Shown here: piece by piece, positions 1 through 8,608 of the stretch | Layout: every line of letters begins with the position of its first letter | Position numbering within the stretch: position 1 is the stretch's first letter | NCBI GenBank assembly: GCA_964352775.1 | Contig: CAYGTK010000130.1 | Location: 1-12,394, forward strand | Origin: CAYGTK01 sp964352775 | GTDB lineage: Bacteria; Bacteroidota; Bacteroidia; Chitinophagales; CAIOSU01 | DNA: 12,394 bases | Direction of reading: 5' to 3' | Translations under genes and position numbers: made by a program | The notes under the pieces: model-generated | What the model was told of the DNA's origin: nothing | Database searches by the model: none | What the model saw: only the letters and a program-made list of their open reading frames with translations

Positions 1-2
1 CT

Positions 3-3000
3 ATTGCCCTACTTGCGCAAAACCCCTGCCCTCTTGTCTCGCTAAGCAGCACCCCTACGGTAAGCTGTTTTGGTGCGGCCGATGGTTCGGCTAGTGCTAT
101 AGTAACTGGAGGATCTGGAAACTATCAGTTCCAATGGAGTAATGGAGCTAATACAGCATCTATTAACTTCCTCACAGCGGGTATCTACTCACTTGATGTA
201 AGCGACCTTACAACAGGCTGTAATGTGACCCGCTTAGCGGTAATAAACGAGCCCGACTTATTAGTAGCTACTTCTACTGAAACTGATATTCTTTGTTTTG
301 GTCAGTCTACTGGTGCTGTAGTTACATCTGTTCAGGGTGGAACGCAACCTTATGGTTATGCTTGGTCTAATGGTCCTTCTTCTGCCAATTTGAATAACGT
401 TGCAGCAGGAACTTACACCGTTACAATAACGGATGCTAACGGATGCTCTAGAATACTCAACACCGCAGTTCAACAACCTAATACTCCTTTAGGAGCTGTT
501 ATAACGGGAATTGATCCTGCATGTACGGGAGACTTGAACGGTTCTGTATTACTTGATGTATTTGGTGGTAGCCCTCCCTATAATTTCAACTGGAACAGTG
601 GCACTTTTTTAACAGAAGATATTGCCAACCTTCCCGCAGGAAACTATAGTGTTGTTATTGAGGATAATAATAACTGTACAATTACCCGTTCAGTTACACT
701 TAACAACCCACAGCCCCTCACAGCTTCAGCAGTAGTAACAGATGTTACCTGCCCAGGAGAACCTACGGGGTCGATAGAATTAACCGTTAGCGGTGGAACT
801 ACACCTTATACATTCGATTGGGTGAATTCTACCTTCGACTTGAGTTACATTTCACAAGACATCTTCTTCCTTCCTGCAGATACTTATCGTGTGGAGATAA
901 CTGATGCTCGTGGCTGTCAGTTTTTAGCAAGCTACCTAGTAGCTGAGCCAGGCCTGCCTCTTTCGGCAGTTGGCGTAAGCACACCAGTTAGCTGCTTTGG
1001 TTTTGCAGATGGGCAAGTTGATATTACTCCTGGTGGTGGAACTGCCCCATACAGCTACCTATGGAGCAATACCGATACTACGCAGAATATTTCTGGGTTA
1101 ACAGCAGGTACTTATACGTTAACATTGACCGACTTACGGAACTGTACATTCAGCGATAGCTATGTAGTTACAGAACCTGACACATCACTAGTATTAACAG
1201 CTACTGTAACCGATGTGCTATGTGCCTTTACCAATACCGGTGAGATAGACCTTACCGTTATTGGGGGAACACCTCCATACACTTACGATTGGAATTCAGG
1301 AACATTTCTTACAGAAGATATTACTGGGCTATTTGCTAGCACCTATACCGTATTGGTATTAGATGCTAATGGTTGTGATGCTACCCTTACACGTATAGTA
1401 ACAGAGCCAGCACCACTACTGGTTACTGATTCTATTACCCCTGTTGATTGCGCTGGCAATAGTACTGGAGCAATAGACCTTACCCTAACAGGAGGAACTA
1501 CACCATTTACTTATGAGTGGAACAACAGCAATTTCGTATTGAACTTGAACCAAGAGGATATTAATAACCTTTTGGCCGATGATTATTACTTGACCATTAC
1601 GGATAATAATGGTTGTGTGTATACGGATACTTTACCTGTGCCTGAACCACTTCCACTGGTTAGTAGCTTTACAAAAATAGACGTGAGTTGCTTTGGTTTT
1701 AGTGACGGTGAAGTGAATTTGAGTGTTCAAGGTGGTGCTTTACCTTATACCTATAACTGGGAGAATAGCGCAGGAACTACCGTAGCTACTTCACAAGACC
1801 TCATTGGCGTACCTACTGATGATTACGCGGTTACTGTTACCGATTTCAATGGTTGTACTACCGAAGAGCAAGTATTTATCGATCAACCGCTTGAGCCATT
1901 GGGTATCACCTTTACAAAGGTGGATGTAGCCTGCTTTGGTGCTAATACAGGTTCAATAGACCTAGATATAACTGGTGGAACCCCTGTTTATACCGTGCTT
2001 TGGAGCAATAGTGCGCAAACACCTGACTTGTTTAACCTATTGGCTGGAACTTACACTACTACGGTTACAGATGCTAATGGCTGTACCGAAACAGCACAGG
2101 TTATCATCTCTCAGCCTGCTCAAGAGGTGCAAGCTACTTTTCAAGTAACGGATGTACTTTGTTTTGGAGAACGCACGGGTGCTATTAGCAGTACAGTTAC
2201 TGGCGGAACACCGCCGTACACCTACAATTGGGTTGATGCTGATTTTGTGTTAAGCGTTTCTAGTAAAGACTTGGTTGATTTTCCTGCAAGCGTTTATCGC
2301 CTTACTATTACTGATGATAATGGCTGTACTTTATTAGACACCATTGAGATTACAGAACCACCATTGCTAGTTGCTACTGGCGTAGTTACTGATGTTGCTT
2401 GCTTTGGCGATAGCAGTGGAGCTATTGACCTAACTGTTCAAGGTGGCACACCGCTTTACTCCATACAATGGAGTAATGGCGCTGTTACTGAAGACCTTAA
2501 CACCTTAAAAGAAGGAACCTATACCGTAACCGTAACAGATGCTAACAACTGTATAGACATTGACACCTTTGTTGTTATTCAGCCTGTTGCACCATTGAGT
2601 ACAGAAGTTGAAGCCGAAGCAGCAAGTTGTTTTGGCTTTAGCGATGGTAGTATCTTATCCTTCGCTAAGGGTGGAACTCCCCCCTACTCGCTTAACTGGA
2701 GCAATGGTGATACCTCAAACATTCTATTGAACTTAACGGCTGGATTCTATCGCTTAACTGTTACTGATGCAAATGGATGTATCAAAATAGATTCGGCATT
2801 CGTACCTCAGCCACCTGAAATTGTTATCACAGAAACGGTTACTCCAGTAAACTGCTTTGGTGAGCTTTCAGGAGAGATACTATTAGATGTTGTTGGTGGA
2901 TTTACTCCTTACACTTACAGCTGGTCTAATTCTGAATTCCAATTAAGCATAATTGACGAAGATCTATTGGCACTGCCAGCGGAGACTTACACTGTAACTA

Positions 3001-3776
3001 TCGTTGATAGTACTAACTGTTTGGTTTCTGAAACCTTTTTAGTAGCTGAACCTGATACACTTCTACCTAACTTGGAGATAACGCTAATTACGTGTAATGG
3101 TGATTCTAACGGTGCTATTACGCTAAACCCTGAAGGTGGAAATGGTGATTACACTTTTAACTGGAGCACTGGAGATACTACCAATGAAATTACAGGGCTT
3201 ACACAAGACGATTACATCATCACCTTAAGCGATGCTAAGGGATGTACTTTTAACGATACCATTAACCTGCTCAACCCACCCAAGATACTTTTAAACCCTG
3301 ATGTTACTTGGGCTAGTTGTGTTGACTTATTAGATGGTTCTGTTCAATTGAATGTAACGGGTGGCTATGGTAGATACGAATACAACTGGAGCAATGGCGA
3401 TAAAGATGCCCTACTGAATGATGTAGGCATGGGCTTTTACGATGTACAAGTAACTGATTGGGTAGGTTGTAGAATTGACTCTACTATTGAAGTTCCTGCC
3501 TTCCCACAAGAGTGTTTGAATATTCCTAACTCGTTCACACCAAATGGTGATGGCACCAATGATGTATGGTTATTTGAGAATGCTAATCTATATGCCAACC
3601 TCAAGCTATTGATATACAATAAATGGGGGAATGAAGTATACGAATCATCGGGCTTTTACCAGCCTTGGGATGGAAGAAAAAGTGGCAACCCTTTACCAGC
3701 AGCTACTTACTATTATGTGATAGATCTTGGAAACGACAGTCCGCTGAAAACGGGCCCAGTAACCATTTTAAGATAA
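3..3776 (+). CDS. SprB-repeat cell-surface protein with T9SS type B sorting domain (5' end outside window)
   Basis: The frame is open from base 3 with no stop, so the gene starts upstream; the internal GTG at 225 is not the real start. The 1257 visible residues hold 15 tandem SprB-type modules of about 70-85 residues. Each opens with C(F)G...G.I.L.V.GG..PY.Y.W and closes with AGTYTVTVTDANGC or a variant. The last 87 residues (3513-3773) are a gliding-motility-associated domain with IPNSFTPNGDGTNDVW, IYNKWGNEVYES, WDG and ATYYYVI motifs, the signal that sends proteins through the type IX system to the cell surface. SprB in Flavobacterium johnsoniae is a mobile adhesin for gliding; this protein is probably a surface adhesin or filament, but gliding itself cannot be inferred. 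Leading residues IALLAQ could be the end of a signal peptide, which would put the true start only a few codons upstream. Its stop lies one base before the PorP/SprF-like gene. Confidence 0.93.
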   Translation: MALLAQNPCPLVSLSSTPTVSCFGAADGSASAIVTGGSGNYQFQWSNGANTASINFLTAGIYSLDVSDLTTGCNVTRLAVINEPDLLVATSTETDILCFGQSTGAVVTSVQGGTQPYGYAWSNGPSSANLNNVAAGTYTVTITDANGCSRILNTAVQQPNTPLGAVITGIDPACTGDLNGSVLLDVFGGSPPYNFNWNSGTFLTEDIANLPAGNYSVVIEDNNNCTITRSVTLNNPQPLTASAVVTDVTCPGEPTGSIELTVSGGTTPYTFDWVNSTFDLSYISQDIFFLPADTYRVEITDARGCQFLASYLVAEPGLPLSAVGVSTPVSCFGFADGQVDITPGGGTAPYSYLWSNTDTTQNISGLTAGTYTLTLTDLRNCTFSDSYVVTEPDTSLVLTATVTDVLCAFTNTGEIDLTVIGGTPPYTYDWNSGTFLTEDITGLFASTYTVLVLDANGCDATLTRIVTEPAPLLVTDSITPVDCAGNSTGAIDLTLTGGTTPFTYEWNNSNFVLNLNQEDINNLLADDYYLTITDNNGCVYTDTLPVPEPLPLVSSFTKIDVSCFGFSDGEVNLSVQGGALPYTYNWENSAGTTVATSQDLIGVPTDDYAVTVTDFNGCTTEEQVFIDQPLEPLGITFTKVDVACFGANTGSIDLDITGGTPVYTVLWSNSAQTPDLFNLLAGTYTTTVTDANGCTETAQVIISQPAQEVQATFQVTDVLCFGERTGAISSTVTGGTPPYTYNWVDADFVLSVSSKDLVDFPASVYRLTITDDNGCTLLDTIEITEPPLLVATGVVTDVACFGDSSGAIDLTVQGGTPLYSIQWSNGAVTEDLNTLKEGTYTVTVTDANNCIDIDTFVVIQPVAPLSTEVEAEAASCFGFSDGSILSFAKGGTPPYSLNWSNGDTSNILLNLTAGFYRLTVTDANGCIKIDSAFVPQPPEIVITETVTPVNCFGELSGEILLDVVGGFTPYTYSWSNSEFQLSIIDEDLLALPAETYTVTIVDSTNCLVSETFLVAEPDTLLPNLEITLITCNGDSNGAITLNPEGGNGDYTFNWSTGDTTNEITGLTQDDYIITLSDAKGCTFNDTINLLNPPKILLNPDVTWASCVDLLDGSVQLNVTGGYGRYEYNWSNGDKDALLNDVGMGFYDVQVTDWVGCRIDSTIEVPAFPQECLNIPNSFTPNGDGTNDVWLFENANLYANLKLLIYNKWGNEVYESSGFYQPWDGRKSGNPLPAATYYYVIDLGNDSPLKTGPVTILR
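66..3473 (+). repeat. Array of 15 SprB-type protein repeats
   Basis: Fifteen degenerate modules follow one another; the first opens at the Cys codon at 66. Openings include CFGAADG, CFGQSTG, CTGDLNG, CPGEPTG, CAGNSTG, CFGFSDG (twice), CFGDSSG, CNGDSNG and CVDLLDG. Most start with Cys and end with NGC or a similar Cys motif. Two sizes are visible. Short modules carry WSNG or a variant in mid-repeat (1, 2, 5, 9, 11, 12, 14, 15). Longer ones carry an insertion such as WNSGTFLTEDI or FVLSVSSKDL (3, 4, 6, 7, 8, 10, 13). The copies are diverged at DNA level, so this is an old protein repeat rather than a recent DNA expansion. Confidence 0.9.
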
Positions 3777-3777
3777 A

Positions 3778-4770
3778 ATGAGCGTCATGAGAAGACTGAT
3801 CTTATTACTAACGATGTTGACTATAGCCGCTACGGCTTTCAGTCAACAGCAGACCCTTTGGTCGCAGCATATCTTCAATGATTTTGCGCTAAACCCTGCT
3901 GTGGCAGGAGCTAAAGACTATGTACCCGTTCACTTGGCCATTCGCCGTCAGTGGGCAGGTATTAAAGATGCTCCTTTCTCTCAGGTACTGTCCGCTCACG
4001 GAAACGTGGGTTACAATATCGGTATAGGTGGTGTGTTGATCAATGAAATAGCAGGACCTACACGACGTACAGGTTTGCATTTCTCTATGGCTTATCACCT
4101 TCGCTTAACTGCAGGTAGTAAATACCGTAAACCTACTCAGGTATTAAGCTTTGGATTAACTGGTGCATTCAACCAGCACAGGATCGATAATAGCATGCTA
4201 ACCACTTTTGAGCCAGATGATCAAACGATAATCGAAGGTTTCCAGAACGACATCGTTCCAGACATGAACGTGGGTATCTATTACCACAACACGAATAAGT
4301 TCTATGCAGGCTTCTCTATTTTCAACTTAGTAGAATCGAAAGTAGATCTGTACAGCTTGATAGATGAGTTTAACAATCCACTTGAGCGTCACTACTACTT
4401 AACTGCAGGATATAACTGGGAAGTGAATGAATTTATCAATATTCAGCCATCGGCTATCTTCCGTATGATAGAGGCCACGCCTTTCCAATTTGATATTCAA
4501 ACCAGAGTATTGTACAAAAAACAACACTGGTTAACCGTTGGTTATCGCCATCAAGAGGCGGTTATTTTTGGTGGTGGAGTACAGCTGGGACTAGTTCGCG
4601 TTGGATATACTTACGACCTACTATTGAACGACATCGCTCAATTCAGCAGCGGTTCACATGAGGTATCACTTACGTTCATGTTCTTAGATGAACATAAGAA
4701 ACGTATTGGTAAGCCTGGTGATCGTATCTATCGCGACCGTGAATTCCGCCCTACCATTAGGGATTTCTAG
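3778..4770 (+). CDS. PorP/SprF family type IX secretion system outer-membrane protein
   Basis: The 330-residue protein begins with a signal peptide (MRRLILLLTMLTIAATAFS followed by QQQ). It continues with family hallmarks: QHIFNDFALNPAVAGAKDY, RRQWAGIKDAPFSQ and the glycine-rich IGIGGVLINE, then alternating aromatic and polar stretches typical of an outer-membrane beta-barrel, for example KFYAGFSIFNL and HWLTVGYRHQEAVIFGGG. Length fits the family (about 300-340). PorP/SprF proteins work with the type IX machinery; SprF is needed for SprB to reach the surface, and type B cargo generally has such a protein encoded next door. Here the ATG at 3778 is one base after the stop of the SprB-repeat gene, so the two are almost certainly cotranscribed. 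An ATG at 3787 (MRRLIL...) gives a more usual signal-peptide N-terminus and is an equally good start. Confidence 0.93.
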   Translation: MSVMRRLILLLTMLTIAATAFSQQQTLWSQHIFNDFALNPAVAGAKDYVPVHLAIRRQWAGIKDAPFSQVLSAHGNVGYNIGIGGVLINEIAGPTRRTGLHFSMAYHLRLTAGSKYRKPTQVLSFGLTGAFNQHRIDNSMLTTFEPDDQTIIEGFQNDIVPDMNVGIYYHNTNKFYAGFSIFNLVESKVDLYSLIDEFNNPLERHYYLTAGYNWEVNEFINIQPSAIFRMIEATPFQFDIQTRVLYKKQHWLTVGYRHQEAVIFGGGVQLGLVRVGYTYDLLLNDIAQFSSGSHEVSLTFMFLDEHKKRIGKPGDRIYRDREFRPTIRDF

Positions 4771-4796
4771 GAGAGAGTTAAGAGTGTATAGATGTT

Positions 4797-4816
4797 AGTC
4801 GGTAGATTTATCGACT
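4797..4816. terminator. Possible terminator hairpin between convergent genes
   Basis: AGTCGGTA, loop GATT, TATCGACT forms an 8-bp stem with one G-U pair, followed on the plus strand by only TTTA. It fills the end of the 46-bp space between the convergent PorP/SprF-like gene and dnaG, where a terminator is expected. The U-tract is poor on both strands, so this is a weak call. Confidence 0.35.
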
Positions 4817-6764
4817 TTAAGACATAGTGATGCCCATCAGCTTGGCTAACTCGTTCCGTACCTTGTAGTACTTCATTTTCTTTTTCAGAAGAGTATTCAG
4901 TTGTGCGTCTTTTTCTTCTGCAGCCATCTCTTGGTCTTTCTCTACTGCTTTTATTTCATCTTGCAGCTCATTGATCATAGAGCCTAGTTTACGAAACTTG
5001 AATAGGGTCAACGTGGCATGCACATCCTCTTTCATCCTAAAACGTGGATCGGCAACGATTATCTCATGCTTCTCTTCCCAAAGCGGACTTAGCTCATAAG
5101 GAGAGAACAAAATGTCACTCGCCACTTTAGCTACTTCTTGCGATTCATGATTCAAAAACTGCTGAACATCAGGCAACTCGTCTCGACTTACTACCTCTTT
5201 TATTTCAGTTAATATCTGATTCAAGGTCTTATCCTGTAGCTCCATTCCCTCCAATTCCTGCAAAACTATATGCACTACAGGGTGCTCCTCAATACTATCT
5301 TGAGCAAATTCTAAAAGCAATCGAACCAACTCCTTCTCTTGCAGTGCATAGGCATCGTTTCGCCGTAAGTTCTCCTCTACGGGTGGCTCTAGCACATCTA
5401 TACCCGCAGCTAGTAACTCATCCTCTACCCTATCAGGTGGTGGTGGGGTATCTCCACGCTGGGCATCTTCCCTCTCCTTAGTTCTACGCTCTTGCTGGCG
5501 CTTTTTGTTACGTACCTTATTTATCTCGGTGATAAGCAATTGCTCTTCTACCTGCAACTGCTGCGCACACTCTTTCACATAAAGCGAGCGCTTTATCGGG
5601 TCAGGAATTAAAGCAAGCGAATCTATAATATCACGAATAGCGGTAGTACGCTTTACAGGGTCGTTGGCCGCATCCTTTAGTAAATACTCTGTTTTGAAGA
5701 AGAGAAAATCCTTGGCATTGGCATCAATAAAATCTTGGAAACCACTAGCCCCCATATTGCGCACCGCCGAGTCAGGATCTTCGCCATCTGGTAACAATAC
5801 CAGCTTCACGTTCATATCCTCTTCTAGCACCAGATCTATACCGCGCAATGCAGCCTTTACACCAGCAGCATCACCATCGTATAGAAAAGTGATGTTGGGC
5901 GTAAGTCGCTTGATAAGCTTTATCTGCCCCTTGGTAAGCGCCGTACCCGATGAGGCAGCCACATTCTCAATACCAGCTTGTACTAGCGATATAACATCGG
6001 TATAACCTTCTACTAGGTAGCACACATCGGCCTTACGCACCGCAGTTTTTGCTTGGAAAAGGCCATAAAGTAGTTCGCTCTTATTGTATACCTCCGTTTC
6101 AGGAGTATTTACATACTTGGCTTTTTCGTCCTTCTTAAGCGCCCTACCACCAAAACCTACAACCTTACCGATGTAGTTATGGATAGTGAACTGCACCCGC
6201 GCTCTAAAGAAATCGAAGTAATTTTTACTATCCTCTTTATACTTCAGCAGGCCCGCTTTCACCAACATATCAGGCTGATGACCTGCCGCTTTACCAGCAT
6301 CTAGCAAATCATGATAGCTATCCTTGGCGTAGCCCAATTGGAACTTCTCTATCATGGCATCACTAAAGCCACGCTCTTTCAAATAGGTTAGTCCAATGCT
6401 TTTACCTTCTTCGGTGTTTAGCAAGTTATGGGTGTAATGCTTCTGTGCAAATGTGTTGGCTATGTGCAGGCTTTCCTTGGCATCTGCTTCTTTCTTGCGC
6501 TCATCTCGTTCTTCGGGCGTTCCCTCCTCTTCTACCTCAATGTTATACTTACTAGCCAACCAGCGAAGCGCTTCGGGATAGCTCATTTGCTCCAGCTCCA
6601 TTAAGAAAGTAACTGCACTCCCCCCCTTTCCCGAACTGAAATCTTTAAATATCTGCTTTGCAGGCGACACCATGAACGATGGCGTCTTTTNNNNNNNNNN
6701 CCCCTATCACCTCCTCAACACGAGTGGCCTCAAAAATCTTTTCTATGGTCCGTTTAGTGATCAT
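4817..6764 (-). CDS. dnaG: DNA primase DnaG, interrupted by an assembly gap
   Basis: DnaG makes RNA primers at the replication fork. On the minus strand the gene starts at ATG 6764-6762 with MITKRTIEKIFEATRVEEVIG, runs into the N gap, and resumes as KTPSFMVSPAKQIFKDFSSGKGG. The 618 residues after the gap (from Met at 6673) include the RNA-polymerase basic region (RARVQFTIHNYIGKVVGFGG, about 157-176), the TOPRIM domain with EGYTDV (222-227), YDGDAAG (265-271) and GEDPDS (297-302), and a charged C-terminal region expected to contact the helicase. The catalytic acidic residues are present. By comparison with other primases about 60 nt are missing; the visible ends are in frame if the true gap is a multiple of 3, so the 10-N spacer falsely shifts the frame. 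In the zinc-domain remnant, DFSSGKGG stands where zinc-binding primases have CFGCGKGG; my recollection is that this loss is usual in Bacteroidota. Full length would be about 665 residues. Confidence 0.93.
6691..6700. other. Assembly gap (10 N) inside dnaG
   Basis: Ten Ns lie between the codons for VEEVIG and those for KTPSF. The length is nominal. The coding ends on each side require a true length divisible by 3, and DnaG homology suggests about 60 nt. Confidence 0.95.
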
Positions 6765-6865
6765 TGGTGCAAGCATAAAGAAACGGAAAATCGCACAGCT
6801 AAGCCAGCCCTTTTCCATCGGGAAAGTAGCCTATTTATAGAGCCGCATTCTAGAATGGAAGAACT

Positions 6866-7315
6866 TTATTTATTGATCAACCGTCTGTGATAATTGATCT
6901 GCCCCAAATGGTAGCTCAAGTGCGTAAGCAAATGCCCTAGGAACAGGCCTGTAGAGAATGTTTTCCCTTTAAATACCTGTATGGGGAAGTCAGCTTGTAG
7001 TTGCTCCTCCGTCACTTTTGGTAGCACCTCGGTAAGCATCGCTTGTATCTCGTCAATTTGACCAAGCATATCACTTACAGGAACATGCTTGTCACCAAAT
7101 TCCCGCTCGCGATCGCGCACATAACCATTACTACCAAGCGCATGACCGATAAAGTGATTCAAGTTTCCGATAAGGTGTAGCGTTAAATTACCTGCCGAGT
7201 TCTTTATATCGCCACCTAACTTCCACATATCGGCCTCGTTCTCATAAGCCTGCAGTTCGGTCTTCAGCTTTTCAAGGTCTCTATTTATTAGTTGGGTAAG
7301 TATGGTGGTGTACAT
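6866..7315 (-). CDS. DinB family protein
   Basis: This 149-residue protein has the DinB/YfiT four-helix fold signature. The three expected metal-ligand histidines are visible: H47 in LTLHLIGNLNHFIGH, and H132 and H136 in HLLTHLSYHLGQINYHRR near the C-terminus. Length is normal for the family. Members bind a divalent metal; some are thiol S-transferases using bacillithiol or mycothiol, but the substrate here cannot be told. The YtxJ-like gene further along is consistent with a bacillithiol-using cell, which makes a bacillithiol transferase role possible but unproven. It lies 101 bp upstream of dnaG on the same strand and is divergent from the RHS tip. Confidence 0.85.
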   Translation of the reverse strand: MYTTILTQLINRDLEKLKTELQAYENEADMWKLGGDIKNSAGNLTLHLIGNLNHFIGHALGSNGYVRDREREFGDKHVPVSDMLGQIDEIQAMLTEVLPKVTEEQLQADFPIQVFKGKTFSTGLFLGHLLTHLSYHLGQINYHRRLINK

Positions 7316-7380
7316 TGTTGCTTGTTTTTTCTGTAGAACAGCGATGCTATAATTTGCGTTCGGTTGACCTTAGATCTTAA
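7316..7380. other. Intergenic region between divergent dinB-like gene and RHS tip
   Basis: This short region should hold the dinB-like promoter on the minus strand. On the plus strand TATAATTTG (7348-7356) resembles the Bacteroidota -7 element TAnnTTTG but with one extra base, and I see no well-placed -33 element. A CCGAC...GTCGG inverted repeat (7413-7417 and 7425-7429) lies just downstream, inside the open frame that leads into the RHS tip. No confident promoter can be named. Confidence 0.25.
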
Positions 7381-7434
7381 CCTCCCATTTATCCCTATAG
7401 GAAGAGTAATATCCGACTTTTTGCGTCGGCAAAT

Positions 7435-8607
7435 TTGTCCAAAATTAACCATTTATGCACTTTTTGGGCTAGAAAAAACTCTTCAACACTACTGCTATCA
7501 CTAAGTTATAGCAAATCCGACTACTATCCATTTGGAATGGCAATGCCAGGGCGCTCTATCACCAGTGATAGCTACCGTTACGGCTTTAATGGATATGAAA
7601 AGGATGATGAGTTGAAAGGGGCTGGTAATAGCTATACCTCGCGATTTAGAAGTTACGACCCTAGGCTTGGACGTTTTACTAAAGTAGATCCTTATCATGT
7701 TGCGTTCGCAGCAGTATCACCCTATAATTTCGCTGCAGATAACCCAATAATAAATATTGATAGGGATGGAGGATTTGCCCTTACAGTTGTTGGGGGAATT
7801 CTTGGTGGTGCAATAAGTGGAGGCTATGCCTATTATCAGGGAAAAACAGGAGATGAACTTCGCTACGAAATAGCAAAGGGTTCTATGGCTGGAATGGCAG
7901 CTGGAGCTGTTCTAGATGTAGCCTATACGGGTGGAGCTTCACTTGGAGTAACTGCATTAGTACTGTCAAGTGTTACTGCTTCAGCTGCTGCTGAGCTTAC
8001 CACCCAGGTTAGTGATATGGTCGTTAAAGGTGAGGATTTCAATACGACAGATTTTCTAGTAAATACAGCTGTTGGCGGAGCTTTGGGCATTGCTTTGCAC
8101 TATGTTGCAAAAGCAATAGTCCCCCCCCTTAAAACGGCTTTCGTAAATGCTGCGTTTGTGGTCAATACTGAAATTGGTATAAACAGGTTTACTGCTGTTG
8201 CAACATATAATCAAGGAGTAACTAGCTCTGGAAAGCAAGTTCTTATTCAGGTTGGACAATTTCTTTCGCGAACGATTTCGAACAGATTAGCACCATACAA
8301 GGGCGATTATGTAAATGTATATAGAGGTGGGAATTCATTTAAACTTAAGCCACATGAAATTAAGCTTACAGATGGAAAAGTTCGAAATACTCATGGGGTA
8401 TCTCTTGATGTTGATCCTAACACTGTAAAGTCTCACGGTGGGGCTTACAAAATTGATTATTTACCAGAAGAGCTTCTCATAAAACAAAGAGGACAACGGG
8501 CAGAACATTTTGAGATTGTTCCAGCTGAAAATGCTAAATTTACTCCTGAAGAATTTCAAAATCTTCTGGACCAAATTATAGTATCACCAGTAGAAACACT
8601 ACCGTAG
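7435..8607 (+). CDS. Orphan RHS tip: RHS core fragment fused to an uncharacterised C-terminal toxin-like domain
   Basis: Residues about 25-110 are the conserved end of an RHS shell: SKSDYYPFGMAMPGRS, YRYGFNGYEKDDELKG, GNSYTSRFRSYDPRLGRF and VDPYHV...SPYNFAADNPI. A full RHS protein would have a thousand or more residues before this, and none are here. The frame opens only at 7381 and homology begins near YSKSDYY, so the gene is a severed tip. Residues 112-230 are Gly/Ala-rich and hydrophobic, as in pre-toxin regions. Residues about 290-380 form a compact domain with VYRGG (295-299), THGVSLDVD (319-327), GGAYKI (335-340), LLIKQRGQR (347-355) and HFEIVP (358-363). The R...S...E order could suit an ADP-ribosyltransferase-like fold, which is inference only. 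The TTG at 7435 is a nominal start; an internal ATG at codon 35 is another. A candidate immunity gene follows after one base. The tip may be silent, or a donor for recombination into a full RHS gene. Confidence 0.8.
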   Translation: MSKINHLCTFWARKNSSTLLLSLSYSKSDYYPFGMAMPGRSITSDSYRYGFNGYEKDDELKGAGNSYTSRFRSYDPRLGRFTKVDPYHVAFAAVSPYNFAADNPIINIDRDGGFALTVVGGILGGAISGGYAYYQGKTGDELRYEIAKGSMAGMAAGAVLDVAYTGGASLGVTALVLSSVTASAAAELTTQVSDMVVKGEDFNTTDFLVNTAVGGALGIALHYVAKAIVPPLKTAFVNAAFVVNTEIGINRFTAVATYNQGVTSSGKQVLIQVGQFLSRTISNRLAPYKGDYVNVYRGGNSFKLKPHEIKLTDGKVRNTHGVSLDVDPNTVKSHGGAYKIDYLPEELLIKQRGQRAEHFEIVPAENAKFTPEEFQNLLDQIIVSPVETLP

Positions 8608-8608
8608 A

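Noticed and set aside
225..227. GTG at 225 as the start of the SprB-repeat gene
   Set aside because: The frame is open and in-register with a complete SprB module upstream, so the gene begins outside the window.
7501..7698. 65-residue minus-strand frame opposite the RHS core
   Set aside because: It is antisense to clearly conserved RHS core sequence.
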